Below the pieces are notes generated by a model. That model had not been told where the DNA came from and made no database searches. It saw nothing but the letters and a program-made list of their open reading frames with translations. Below, piece after piece: positions 19,877 to 28,385 of a stretch of 64,000 nucleotides of DNA. Source of the DNA: Lewinellaceae bacterium (GTDB lineage: Bacteria; Bacteroidota; Bacteroidia; Chitinophagales; Saprospiraceae); contig JACJXX010000002.1 of assembly GCA_020636435.1 (NCBI GenBank), positions 3,968,001-4,032,000 of the forward strand, read 5' to 3'. Each line of letters starts with the position of its first letter. The first letter of the stretch is position 1. Made by a program: the position numbers and the translations under genes.

Positions 19877-20556
19877 GCCTCATCTTTTTTGACCGGCGGG
19901 AACATCAGGCTCTTGCCTACGCTCAACTTGCGGGGGCTCGTCAGTCCATTGGCTTTGGCCACTTGCAGAAAATACCGGGTATCGTCATAAATCTCATAAA
20001 CCAGAAATGGGAGGTTTTCTCCCTCCTGAACCCTTTTGACATGAGTCAGGTCAGGGGAAGATTTGTTTTCTTCCCTGACCCTTCTTTCCGATTCCACGTA
20101 GCCTCGGAAAGTAGCGCTCAACTGGGCCCGCAGCGGTTCGCCGGATGGGTTGAACAAAGTATATTTAATCGACAGGCTTTTTAGCCTGCATCCGAACTTG
20201 AGATCCCCCCAATAAATCTTCACGTAACTGGGAGCATGAATCTTGCCGTCCAGATAATATACCGTCTCGAGAAAATCAGCAATTTGGGTTGTTACCGGCG
20301 TACCGTCCAGGAGGTTGCCCTGTACGGTTCCGGTATTATCAAAAGTAAAATCAAACTTGATCTCCTCCGGCTTCGTCCGTTTGTACTTCTGGTTGTTTTG
20401 CTGCGTGCCCTGTCCCTGGCTCCGGTCATACTGAATAGAAAGTGTCCGGGAGTAATTTTCCGGATTGATCGGTACAGTAAAAGCCGGGCCACCTCCACCA
20501 CTCATTCGCTTATTGCCGAATGGCGTAATGATCATTTTATTGAGAACACCATCCAT
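19873..20556 (-). CDS. LysM-containing baseplate hub protein (Afp7-like)
   Basis: I choose the ATG at 20554-20556 (227 aa, MDGVLNKMIITPFGNKRM) because it overlaps the preceding stop as TAATG; a longer reading upstream would run through the DUF5908 gene. The N-terminal part (VPINPENYSRTLSIQY) is the conserved start of Afp7/gp53-like proteins. The C-terminus holds a LysM motif (VQEGENLPFLVYEIYDD, then VAKANGL and LSVGKSLMFPP). In the particle this domain joins the inner tube to the spike and baseplate rather than binding peptidoglycan. It is coupled by overlap to both neighbours. Confidence 0.92.
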   Translation of the reverse strand: MDGVLNKMIITPFGNKRMSGGGGPAFTVPINPENYSRTLSIQYDRSQGQGTQQNNQKYKRTKPEEIKFDFTFDNTGTVQGNLLDGTPVTTQIADFLETVYYLDGKIHAPSYVKIYWGDLKFGCRLKSLSIKYTLFNPSGEPLRAQLSATFRGYVESERRVREENKSSPDLTHVKRVQEGENLPFLVYEIYDDTRYFLQVAKANGLTSPRKLSVGKSLMFPPVKKDEA

Positions 20557-20732
20557 TATCTTTCCTCTTTTTCTTTTAAAATGGCCAGGACCTGTTCCAC
20601 ACAAGCTTGCACGATAGACGCCGTACGGTCTTCTTCCAATTCTTCGTCAGATTCGGTGTCGTAGGTTTCCCTTTCCGAACTGTCATCCCCGACTGAAGCA
20701 AGGATGTGCAGTTCCAAGATTTCGATTGGCAT
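20556..20732 (-). CDS. DUF5908 family small protein
   Basis: A 58-aa product beginning MPIEILELHILASVG, the diagnostic start of DUF5908 proteins found between tube and LysM genes in Bacteroidetes phage-tail-like clusters. The ATG at 20730-20732 is preferred over the upstream in-frame start because the family begins with MPIEI. The rest is acidic and helical (SERETYDTESDEELEEDRT, then a C-terminal helix). Its stop shares one base with the LysM gene start (TAATG). The function is unknown; a chaperone-like or tube-baseplate adaptor role fits its size and position. Confidence 0.85.
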   Translation of the reverse strand: MPIEILELHILASVGDDSSERETYDTESDEELEEDRTASIVQACVEQVLAILKEKEER

Positions 20733-20776
20733 ACCAGTAAATTTTAGGGCGGTAAAGCTCACGCGGAGCTCTACCG

Positions 20777-21226
20777 TTAATCCTGGAAAATGAAATAATT
20801 GTAGTTCAGTTCCAGCGTCTCGATGAGCACCTCCCCTTTTTCTGCGTTCAGTTCATTCAACTTCCAGCTTTTCGGCCAGGCGTGAATGACTTTCCACTTC
20901 AAAAGAGGTTGATGGCTCTCATTGTAAAGCGTCACCAGCAGGTCGGACGGAAAAAAAATGAATAACTCGAAAGCATCTTTACACCACTGGGTGACACCCG
21001 ATTGCCCGGGGCCAAGCACACCCCTCTTCAGCACCAAATCCGAGGTTTTGGCGCGGGTCGGGACTACGTGTTCAAATCGGTTTTCCCCCCCTTCCTTAAT
21101 GGTGTCGGTTCCCATCTGGGCATCCAGGCCCGATACGGATTGGAACTTGATGTCATCTCCGCTGGTCCCAATATTAAGGAAGTCAACCTCAAAATGGAAG
21201 TTGGTGGGAAAATATTCTACGGGCAT
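20777..21226 (-). CDS. Inner tube protein (Afp5-like, T4 gp19 family)
   Basis: The 149-aa product has the tail-tube fold signatures: FHFEVDFLN near the start, FQSVSGLDAQMGTDTIKEGG, LVLKRGVLG and a C-terminal LKWKVIHAWPKSWKLNELNA. It differs from the main tube protein next door and corresponds to the Afp5 class, thought to form the first tube ring(s) that contact the baseplate. It lies 8 bases after the stop of the Afp1-like gene, so both are on one transcript. Confidence 0.92.
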   Translation of the reverse strand: MPVEYFPTNFHFEVDFLNIGTSGDDIKFQSVSGLDAQMGTDTIKEGGENRFEHVVPTRAKTSDLVLKRGVLGPGQSGVTQWCKDAFELFIFFPSDLLVTLYNESHQPLLKWKVIHAWPKSWKLNELNAEKGEVLIETLELNYNYFIFQD

Positions 21227-21233
21227 ACCTCAA

Positions 21234-21686
21234 TCAGTCGTTTTGCAAGACTAACCCTTCGTGAGCCAGCTCAATGGATTCGATGCCCACTTCGTTGCCG
21301 TCTGCTTTCAAATCTGTGGACTGGACCTTGGTGGGCCAGGCATTCTTCACCTTCCAGACGACGATAGGCTCGTGGTTTTCATTCAGCAGGCTGATCGTGA
21401 GATCTCTCCGGTAGATAGATCCGGTAGAATTGCCTTCCTGGAAGAAAACGGTCTCTTTCCACCAGTCGAAATATTCGTTATCCGACTGGAAGGTGCCCCG
21501 CTTCATGGTGATGTTGCTGTATTTGGTCAGGCCCGGTTGTTTGGTCTTGTTGTACTCCGGGCTAGCTCCGTGACGGTACTCAATGACTTCCGTCTCAAAA
21601 TCCAAACCAGAAACTTCTGTGAAGCCAATCTTCGTTCCACCCCATTCAACCTGGAAGTGAAACTTAGGTAATGGATAATCTGCCAT
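21234..21686 (-). CDS. Major inner tube protein (Afp1/Hcp-like)
   Basis: The 150-aa protein belongs to the phage tail-tube family: PKFHFQVEWGGTKIGFTEVSG, ITMKRGTF, and a C-terminal WKVKNAWPTKVQSTDLKADG followed by IESIELAHEG. It should stack as hexameric rings inside the sheath and form the channel that holds cargo. It and the following Afp5-like gene are recent-looking paralogues (same length, same motif order). Confidence 0.95.
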   Translation of the reverse strand: MADYPLPKFHFQVEWGGTKIGFTEVSGLDFETEVIEYRHGASPEYNKTKQPGLTKYSNITMKRGTFQSDNEYFDWWKETVFFQEGNSTGSIYRRDLTISLLNENHEPIVVWKVKNAWPTKVQSTDLKADGNEVGIESIELAHEGLVLQND

Positions 21687-21726
21687 GATTATTATTATTT
21701 TTTGAAGTGTTCAGTATGGTTAACAA

Positions 21727-22551
21727 TTAATTCATGCAAGTTTTGGCAGCGATCGCAGCGTTCAATGCCTTATCGATGGCGGCTACACGGTCTGCCTTCA
21801 GGGTTGCTTCCCTCATAAAATGGTTCAGCCTCCTTTGCAGTTTTGCCAATCGCCGGGTCAACCAATCATGCCTCAATTTCAGGCGATCCCAAATATCGTT
21901 CGGGCATCCTTCCCGGCGGAAATGGATCAGGGAGCCAGGATGGTGTTCGACATTAATGAGTTTATCGAGGCCATTGAAAGCCTTGACCAAGCCGCTATCG
22001 CCGTCCTGATTACCGATATAATCACTCAGCAATTCAGCTTTCTGATAAGTTTCCAGGCTCTTAACGAGAGTGTCCTCGGCAGCAATCATCGCCTGATGGA
22101 TGGCGTTGGCCATGGCATTCACGGCCGCCATTATCGGGCTATTGGCTGGCGGCGGCGTTGGCAGAGAACTGATTTCGGTTAGCAGTTCTTCCAGCGCATC
22201 CTCTATCTCTTCCGTTTTTCTCGAAGCTGCCTCCGAATCGATAACCATGTGTTTGGCAGCATCGGTAGTAAGCTCCGCATTAAAGGCTTCGCGCAACATA
22301 CGAGCCTCATGCTGGTCGATGGCGTCAATAATATCGCCGGCTTTATTGTCAGTCCCCTCAATCCTCTGCCAGTATTCATTTAATTTGGCGAGAGCGGCCT
22401 GAAGAGCATTGATCTCTTCGCTCTTTCTTTGAGCGTTGCTCTGAGCCGTTTCATAAGCTTGCTGGGCTTCATTCCGCTGGTTCTGGAGATCAGCGATATA
22501 CGCCGCGTAATCTTCCGGCCGGGGAGGCCCCGTCACAGGATTAGTACTCAT
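21727..22551 (-). CDS. Coiled-coil eCIS protein of unknown function
   Basis: A 274-aa soluble protein with no signal peptide. Residues ~15-70 form a long heptad-like helix rich in Gln, Ala, Glu (for example LQNQRNEAQQAYETAQSNAQ). There is a mid-protein Pro-rich break (SSLPTPPPANSP) and a basic C-terminal helical region (LTRRLAKLQRRLNHFMREAT). I do not recognise a named family. It lies between the 304-aa gene and the inner tube gene, inside the structural part of the operon, a position where Afp and PVC loci carry extra sheath genes. It may be a structural, assembly or cargo protein; nothing in the sequence decides this. Confidence 0.75.
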   Translation of the reverse strand: MSTNPVTGPPRPEDYAAYIADLQNQRNEAQQAYETAQSNAQRKSEEINALQAALAKLNEYWQRIEGTDNKAGDIIDAIDQHEARMLREAFNAELTTDAAKHMVIDSEAASRKTEEIEDALEELLTEISSLPTPPPANSPIMAAVNAMANAIHQAMIAAEDTLVKSLETYQKAELLSDYIGNQDGDSGLVKAFNGLDKLINVEHHPGSLIHFRREGCPNDIWDRLKLRHDWLTRRLAKLQRRLNHFMREATLKADRVAAIDKALNAAIAAKTCMN

Positions 22552-22605
22552 ATTACTAATTTTTAATGTGTTAGCAAATTGATTAGAACAGATTCCTCTT
22601 TAAGG

Positions 22606-23520
22606 CTACGTACCCTGAGTGTCGTCGTCTTCGTCGTCCACTTCGGGAAGAAGGCTGTAATAATTCTTCTCTGCCTCGTCGACGATTTCATCAATGGACC
22701 GGCTCACCTGCCGGGCAGCATCGGGAGCTGAAAAATCGCTGACTTTGTTATAGGCGGCCAGCTTTGTCTCGATGGCATTGAGATCATCTTCCTTCCCGAT
22801 CACGGCAGAAATAGCATTATCCACACCAGTGCGAGTTTCTTCATCTTTTGTCTTGAAGTAGGCCAGATTCCCATTGACATCATTCTTGAAAGTATCGACC
22901 AAGCCCTTCAGAACGCCCGCTACGGACACCATATTCTGCACATTGAGGGAGGCTTCCGTTCCTGCTGTTTTGACCGCAGTATCGATGCTTTGGCTGGAAG
23001 CAGCGCTGGCCTCATTCATCATATCGAGCAGGGCTTCCACTTTTCCTTTGATATCTAGGTTCTGTTCTATGCTTTTTACCGCCTCCTTATTGCAGGCGTC
23101 ATCCAGCACCTGTTCGAGGGTGTTGGCAGTCGTTTTGGCCAGGCCCAGTTTTTTGTGCAGGCCTTTAATGGCTGCAATGGCCTGGTTCAACTTGGCGGTA
23201 ACTTGTCCGCGTTCTGCATTAGCGGTATTGACATTGCCCTGGAACTCAACTGCACTTTGGGCAATAGGCAAAGAAATCTGCCGGTGGATTTCCGTGTATT
23301 CACTCAGGAACTCCTGGGCCTTGTTCCAGGCCTCTAAATTTGTTTCCAGGGTACTCCGGGCGGAGTCCAGGTTTCCCTCTGCCCGGTTCTTTTCCTCTGT
23401 TGCCAGAGCGATATCTCCGTCTATCAAAGCTTGCTGAAAGGCGGCGAATACCTCCCGGGTTTTATCTTCATTAGGAGCAGGTTGCCCTCCCCCGGCTGAA
23501 GTATCATTTGTTGTAGCCAT
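22606..23520 (-). CDS. Second coiled-coil eCIS protein of unknown function
   Basis: A 304-aa helical, Ala/Glu/Asn-rich protein without signal peptide or membrane segment. The start is MATTNDTSAGGGQ. Long helical stretches run through residues ~30-260, and the tail is very acidic (EVDDEDDDTQGT). Its general layout (N-terminal heptads, mid-length helices, similar size) recalls the adjacent 274-aa protein, so the two may be distant paralogues, though no clear sequence identity is visible by eye. It begins 34 bases before the sheath gene's stop-to-start gap closes, within the same operon. The function is unknown. Confidence 0.75.
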   Translation of the reverse strand: MATTNDTSAGGGQPAPNEDKTREVFAAFQQALIDGDIALATEEKNRAEGNLDSARSTLETNLEAWNKAQEFLSEYTEIHRQISLPIAQSAVEFQGNVNTANAERGQVTAKLNQAIAAIKGLHKKLGLAKTTANTLEQVLDDACNKEAVKSIEQNLDIKGKVEALLDMMNEASAASSQSIDTAVKTAGTEASLNVQNMVSVAGVLKGLVDTFKNDVNGNLAYFKTKDEETRTGVDNAISAVIGKEDDLNAIETKLAAYNKVSDFSAPDAARQVSRSIDEIVDEAEKNYYSLLPEVDDEDDDTQGT

Positions 23521-23553
23521 TGCTAATGGTTTTTAAGTTAATAAATGGTCTGA

Positions 23554-25098
23554 TTAGGCTTCCTGCATCTTATGGGAGAACCTCAGGATAATGAATTCCG
23601 CGGGACGAACTGCTGCCATGCCGATCTCGACGATCATGCGGCCTTCGAGAATATCCAGCGCGGTCATCGTTTCGTTGAGGCCAACCCGCACGTAAAATGC
23701 AGATTCAGGAGTTGGGCCGGCGAGTGCGCCAGAACGCCACTGCAAAGTGAGGAAATTTTCGATCATGGCCCTGACTTTCGACCAGGTGTTGGCGTCGTTG
23801 GGTTCGAAGACAAAACGCTCGGTGGCCTTTTTAACCGATTCCTCCACCATGATGAATAAGCGGCGGACGGGTACATAGCGCCACTCGTTGCTGTTGCCGT
23901 CGAGCGTACGGGCGCCCCATACCAGCGTTCCCTTGCCAATGAATGAACGGATGGCATTGACCGACTTGCCGGTAGTGTGGACGTTCATGTCCATCTGGTC
24001 TTCGAAGTTGATCTTCACCGCCGGTTCCCGAACCAGCGTAACTCCCGTGTTAGCAGGCGCCTTCCAGACGCCCCGGGTGCTGTCGGTGCGAGCATAGATG
24101 CCGGCAATGGCGGAGCTCGGAGGCATAATTACCGGAAACTGGTTGATGATGTTGTTCACATCGGCCAAAAACTTGTTGTTCACCAGTTTCTTAGGCGGCC
24201 CGCCAGCAGGAGGATTGGCTTGAGCGGCAGCGTCGGCATCTTTAAGATCCTTCAGAGTCTTTGCATGGTAGTCAGCATCGCCAGGTTTAAAAAACGTGAC
24301 AGAAGTATCCTGGTTGTGGCGATAGGTCAGCGTCGTATTCAGGTAAGGCCAATAGGCGGCGCCATAGTTCAGGAAATCACTCGTCAATTCGTTCCGCATA
24401 GCGTCGATGGCGGTGGCTATGCCATTTGCCAAATCCCGGGCAAAGGCTTGTTTTACATCAATAATGGTAAAACGGTCCTGCAATTCAGCGCACTGCGTAA
24501 GGGCCTTTTCGTACAGGTCGTAGTAATTGGTCGCACCAAGCCCGTCCGCATCGGGAAAAAGGAGCAGGGTCACTTCGTCAATTTTTCGAATGGCGGTCAG
24601 TCCGCCGAGAACCGGAGGCACCGGAGGAGCAGCGGCTGGATCGCCGGCATTGCCCGTACCCATGGCATCTACGTTAATAGCGTCAGCATAGCTGCCGACA
24701 GAAACGATGTAGCACGGTCCGCCGCCATTGGCGTAATACATGCGAACGGCATGCGCCATCCGGTATGCAGAAGGCGTGCCCGCATTAATCACGGGATTGC
24801 CGCCGGCGTCGGCTCCGATTGTGCCGATATGCGCCTTAATAGGCGTAGGTGCCGTTTCCTTGAGGTCGAGCTGGACCACAATGCCCGTCTGCTCGGGAGC
24901 CCCTCCGAAAAAAGTAGAGTATTCCAATTCGGAAGTGATTCTGAGAGGAGTATCCCCTAAGAATGTGCCATCCGGCAGTTCCGCTTTTTCAGTATAGCCG
25001 ATAAAAGCCGGAATGGCGGTCTCCACCTGGGCTACCGAAGGTGGGAATTTCGATATCTCCTGAACATAGACGCCAGGAGTTTTAAATACATCTGCCAT
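23554..25098 (-). CDS. Contractile tail sheath protein (Afp2-4-like)
   Basis: The 514-aa product begins MADVFKTPGVYVQEISKFPPS, the classical phage-tail-sheath start, and has AIPAFIGYTEKAE, a central variable domain, and a C-terminal conserved region (INAIRSFIGKGTLVWGARTL, WRYVPVRRLF, RPAEFIILRFSHKM). The sheath wraps the inner tube and contracts to drive it forward. Only one sheath gene is present, whereas Afp has three. The length is normal for a Bacteroidetes eCIS sheath. Confidence 0.96.
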   Translation of the reverse strand: MADVFKTPGVYVQEISKFPPSVAQVETAIPAFIGYTEKAELPDGTFLGDTPLRITSELEYSTFFGGAPEQTGIVVQLDLKETAPTPIKAHIGTIGADAGGNPVINAGTPSAYRMAHAVRMYYANGGGPCYIVSVGSYADAINVDAMGTGNAGDPAAAPPVPPVLGGLTAIRKIDEVTLLLFPDADGLGATNYYDLYEKALTQCAELQDRFTIIDVKQAFARDLANGIATAIDAMRNELTSDFLNYGAAYWPYLNTTLTYRHNQDTSVTFFKPGDADYHAKTLKDLKDADAAAQANPPAGGPPKKLVNNKFLADVNNIINQFPVIMPPSSAIAGIYARTDSTRGVWKAPANTGVTLVREPAVKINFEDQMDMNVHTTGKSVNAIRSFIGKGTLVWGARTLDGNSNEWRYVPVRRLFIMVEESVKKATERFVFEPNDANTWSKVRAMIENFLTLQWRSGALAGPTPESAFYVRVGLNETMTALDILEGRMIVEIGMAAVRPAEFIILRFSHKMQEA

Positions 25099-25115
25099 AA
25101 TGATTAATTATTTTC

Positions 25116-26375
25116 TTATACATAAATATTTGAATAAAACTTCACTTTGGTCGTTCCGTCAACTTCCTCTACTTCCCTTTGAACGCTCAGTACGCCGGGG
25201 TTCGGCATTCTCCGGCCGCCGATGGTTACGTTGGCCACCTGCGTGGAGATCGGCCGCGGACGCGGACTGTTTTCAACTGTATCCCCGGAGATGAATCGCC
25301 AGAAGGTCATGCGGTTCTTAAAGTGGAGGTGGTAGATGATCTCGGTGGGTACAGACACCGGGTTGCCGGTATCTCCTCCCTGGTCAATAAAAGCATGGTC
25401 GTCGGAAACCGTTACGTCTTCTCCATTATCAGCCAATGGAGTGTGAAATAATTCTATCACTCCAAAAACGGGAGCATTCGAAGCAGCATGCAACAGGTAA
25501 AATTCGCCTACTGCCTCTCCTTCCAAAGAAACCTTATATAACCCTTCCGCGATGCCGCGAAGGGGAAGCGTGTACTCCAGGTTAGCCACCGGATCATGAG
25601 GGGCCGCTGCTCTTTCCAGCGGAACCTCTTCCCCGTCGGCATTCCGGAAACCAAGCGGCACTCTTTCTCCAAACAAATTGGTTACCTCAAAAAACACGAA
25701 TCTTTCTTCTTCCTCCGAGTCATCATCATCGGGGGGAGGAGGGGGAGGCACTGGCCCGCGGTATTGAAACCTGCCTGACAGAAAAGAAAGCTGGTCTTGT
25801 TCGGTAATGTACTGCGTATTTTTTGCCTGTTCCCAGAAATCCTGGCCGGGGACGGTGCCCGGCGCTTCCGTCACTGGTATGTCGACAACTTCGTACACCA
25901 TTTCATTTTCCCGGGCCAATTCCCCGATTGCGTAAGCCCTGCCCGGATCATAGGAAGGAAGCGGCTTCGAAAGAAAGTTTAGCGTATGGTCGCCAACCTG
26001 AATAATATTGGTGCTCAGGTTGTTGAAGTAGAAAAACCGCCCGGATGAATAATTGAGGGGAATGTTGGTATAGTTGCCAAAGAAGACGTCCTTCAGCCGA
26101 AGGTGAAAACTCATTTTGAGGCGCTGGCCAAAACGAATAAACGTTTGGGTAGGATCGCCCTCCTTCACCTCGCAAATGACCATAAAGCCGGAAGGAGTAG
26201 TTTTATAGATGAGGTGATAGTTTTCCAACAATTCGCGAGTAACCCGGGAAGGAACAATTTCCAGCCATTCGCGGACATCGTACAAACGGGGAGCCCGTTC
26301 GGGTATGGTTTCCGGCAGGATTGAAAAATCGTGCCAGATGCGGACCTCAAAAAGTTTTTTATATACGCGTTCCAC
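25116..26375 (-). CDS. Conserved-looking eCIS structural protein, function unknown
   Basis: The 419-aa product uses GTG at 26373-26375, because an in-frame stop lies only four codons upstream and no ATG occurs before the beta-rich N-terminal segment (ERVYKKLFEVRIWHDFSILP). Residues ~205-222 are a Pro6-Asp4-Glu linker, separating an N-terminal beta/alpha region from a C-terminal beta-rich domain that ends VKFYSNIYV. There is no signal peptide. Its position between the DUF4255 terminator gene and the sheath gene suggests a tail-end component, such as a cap adaptor of the kind reported for AlgoCIS. That role is inference from order, not from a recognised motif. Confidence 0.75.
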   Translation of the reverse strand: MERVYKKLFEVRIWHDFSILPETIPERAPRLYDVREWLEIVPSRVTRELLENYHLIYKTTPSGFMVICEVKEGDPTQTFIRFGQRLKMSFHLRLKDVFFGNYTNIPLNYSSGRFFYFNNLSTNIIQVGDHTLNFLSKPLPSYDPGRAYAIGELARENEMVYEVVDIPVTEAPGTVPGQDFWEQAKNTQYITEQDQLSFLSGRFQYRGPVPPPPPPDDDDSEEEERFVFFEVTNLFGERVPLGFRNADGEEVPLERAAAPHDPVANLEYTLPLRGIAEGLYKVSLEGEAVGEFYLLHAASNAPVFGVIELFHTPLADNGEDVTVSDDHAFIDQGGDTGNPVSVPTEIIYHLHFKNRMTFWRFISGDTVENSPRPRPISTQVANVTIGGRRMPNPGVLSVQREVEEVDGTTKVKFYSNIYV

Positions 26376-26458
26376 GAAAGTTTGTTATGGGTTTTGTTTT
26401 TGTCAATTATTGATATTGGCGGCATTGCCTGTGCTTTCCCGCCATCCGGGATCATGTA

Positions 26459-27061
26459 TCAATCGATCACATCAGAACGGTTATCGGTCCTTTCGATTAG
26501 CCTGCCATCCTTCAGCCTGCGACCGGAGTGCGTCCGGGTAAGCCTTACCTTATACATCGCAAATGGAATCTGCTTCCCGCCCAGCGAGCCCCACAGATGG
26601 TTGATCTGCTCGAAGGTTAGGGTGTATAGGTCGACGATCAATTTCAGGTCTAAAACTTCAGGGTCATCTGTGTCGAGCAGGTCAGCAGCGCCGGGCGAAT
26701 TCTGAGCGGTAAAGATATTTTTGCCCTGGAAGAATTCTATGACCAGAGAAATCGCCCGGATCGCATTATCGTAACGCTCCGGCCAATTGGCCGCAAACAG
26801 CAGATATAAATTCAAATAAACCGGAGGGTTTTCGTACTGTATGCTGCCATTTGACGCCCGGTGAAACCCGTTGGAGTTTTTCAGGGCGCTTTCTTCTTCC
26901 AAATTTACCAAACTGATGATCAGCCTATTGCGGATGATATCGCTTTCTCCGCTTTCCAGCATAGCGATATTGCCTAAGGTCACATTATCCAACGTACCGA
27001 GCACACCGTCGACATAGGTTTTCAACTCTTCATTTATTATGGTAAGCGCCTCGAAGATCAT
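26459..27061 (-). CDS. DUF4255/Pvc16-type tail terminator (cap) protein
   Basis: The 200-aa protein has the Pvc16_N-like layout: MIFEALTIINEELKTYV at the start, then NIAMLESGESDIIRNRLIIS, the YLNLYLLFAANWPERYDNAI core, and a C-terminal TFEQINHLWGSLGGKQIPF. In Afp/PVC particles this protein caps the distal end of the tube and sheath and ends polymerisation. It is the first recognisable structural gene of the operon, as in other Bacteroidetes eCIS loci. Confidence 0.93.
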   Translation of the reverse strand: MIFEALTIINEELKTYVDGVLGTLDNVTLGNIAMLESGESDIIRNRLIISLVNLEEESALKNSNGFHRASNGSIQYENPPVYLNLYLLFAANWPERYDNAIRAISLVIEFFQGKNIFTAQNSPGAADLLDTDDPEVLDLKLIVDLYTLTFEQINHLWGSLGGKQIPFAMYKVRLTRTHSGRRLKDGRLIERTDNRSDVID

Positions 27062-27279
27062 GCCATTTAGTATTTTGGATAATTCAACTCCAACCTGGAC
27101 TAATGATACAGGATGTCATGTGCCCTTTACTTATAGAAAGGGACGTAGAAAACAGGTTGCAGGCAACCTACCCCTAGCCGTCTGGCGCCATCCTGGCCAT
27201 CTTACAGCGAAATCATCGCGCCGGCGGATAAAATATCGTCTCAAGCTAGAGGGTAGGCTCCGGCTGCTTTCTGCCGTTG
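27062..27279. other. Operon-internal gap with two inverted repeats
   Basis: These 218 bases between the small first gene and the DUF4255 gene contain no convincing gene. AGGTTG (27154-27159) can pair with CAACCT (27164-27169). CCTACCCCTAG (27167-27177) can pair with CTAGAGGGTAGG (27246-27257). The two pairings overlap and so are mutually exclusive, which would suit an RNA switch or attenuator. No T-run follows on the minus strand. Confidence 0.4.
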
Positions 27280-27591
27280 CTACGCTGATTTCTTGCTGTT
27301 GGCTACCAGGCCCACAATCTCCCCGTCCGAATGCCATACCCGGACTTCGAACTTGTCGGAGTGGGCAAAGGCCAGAGAAACGGCTCTTTCTACCGGGTCG
27401 GAAGGGTCATCCAGGCGCACCCAGGCGTTTCCCACTTTCAACCAGAGGCTCCTCGCGGTTCCTTCCGGATAGGCTACCAGTTCCAGCCAAAATTCCTCGG
27501 CCTGGCCAACATGGACTGAGCTGGCTAAGGCCCCAGCTGATCTTGCCATTGCTACATCCGGTACCGTGTGCTTGTGTTTTCTGCTCGACAT
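27280..27591 (-). CDS. Small protein opening the eCIS operon, function unknown
   Basis: A 103-aa protein starting MSSRKHKHTVPDVAMARS. After a short polar head it appears to fold as a beta-rich domain (EEFWLELVAYPEGTARSLWL, VGNAWVRLDDPS, FEVRVWHSDGEIVGLV). It has no signal peptide, membrane span or recognised motif. Small proteins of this size sit at the head of some Bacteroidetes eCIS operons; I cannot name a family. It is the first gene downstream of the strong promoter at 28134-28163. A regulatory or particle-decorating role is possible but unsupported. Confidence 0.65.
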   Translation of the reverse strand: MSSRKHKHTVPDVAMARSAGALASSVHVGQAEEFWLELVAYPEGTARSLWLKVGNAWVRLDDPSDPVERAVSLAFAHSDKFEVRVWHSDGEIVGLVANSKKSA

Positions 27592-28133
27592 TTGATCTTT
27601 TGTTTTAGATGTAAATGAATTTTATGGTTTATGACTCAAAAACTCTTCTTCGTTACGTTTGCTGCCTGGTTTTTTGTTCAGGACAATTATCGCAATGTTA
27701 AGGGCAAAGACACTCTTCCCAAACGGTGGCGAACACCCGTTTGAATTTTGCTGAGGAAAAAAAATTCCCCCTCCCCTCTCATGCAACTGCACCGAGAGGA
27801 TACCCGCAAGCCGTCTTGAATTGTATTACACGAGATTAAACACCTCTCCTATGCCAGTGACAAACCAATTGGCCTGCATCTGTAATGAGAGGTATCGAAC
27901 TTCATCAACTGCGTCAATTATCCATTGAACCGATCAGGAGGTAATTTCAATGGCTACGCCATAGCAATATTGAATATTGAGTAATCCAATAACAGCTATG
28001 ACGAACGATAAGGGGGAAACTTCAATTGAATTTTAAACGATAGCGGCAAGTTTTTGCCAGTGGTGAGGTTTGACCTTTTAGGGTTTATCATGCTTTTTTG
28101 GTTTCAGGGTTTTACGGTTGTTTATAGATAAGC
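27592..28133 (-). other. Long untranslated leader of the eCIS operon
   Basis: About 540 bases separate the promoter from the first gene and contain no reading frame over ~32 codons on the minus strand. A hairpin is visible at 27720-27743 (CAAACGG-TG paired with CA-CCCGTTTG, one bulge, GCGAA loop). A block at ~27770-28030 is of different texture, with a direct GAGAGG motif and stems. The 28164-28385 part upstream of the promoter holds nothing I recognise. The leader length suggests post-transcriptional control or a decayed insertion. Confidence 0.5.
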
Positions 28134-28163
28134 CAAAAATAAGGGAATAACAACAATTTTCAA
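28134..28163 (-). promoter_or_regulatory. Consensus Bacteroidetes promoter of the eCIS operon
   Basis: On the minus strand, TTG (28163-28161) is followed by exactly 19 bases and then TATTTTTG (28141-28134). This matches the Bacteroidetes primary-sigma consensus TTG-N19-TAnnTTTG. Transcription would start near 28128 and run into the eCIS genes. Confidence 0.75.
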
Positions 28164-28385
28164 AAAAAAAGGATATGAAAATAGGCGGGAAGCCAAATAA
28201 AAATAATTAATCTGCACAACATCTCTATTTGGTTCATCAATTTGTGTACAACTTCCTTTGTTGTCAGCCAAATATTGTCACCAAATGACCAGGCGCAGAT
28301 GCTCCCGCCACCGCTCTGCGCCCTTCTGCTGTCCAAACTCCAGGAGATAAACCCTCACGACAAGCAAATGATATTTGTCATGTTT

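Noticed and set aside
27941..27965. AGGAGG followed at usual distance by an ATG on the plus strand
   Set aside because: The frame ends after four codons, and strong Shine-Dalgarno use is not typical of Bacteroidetes.
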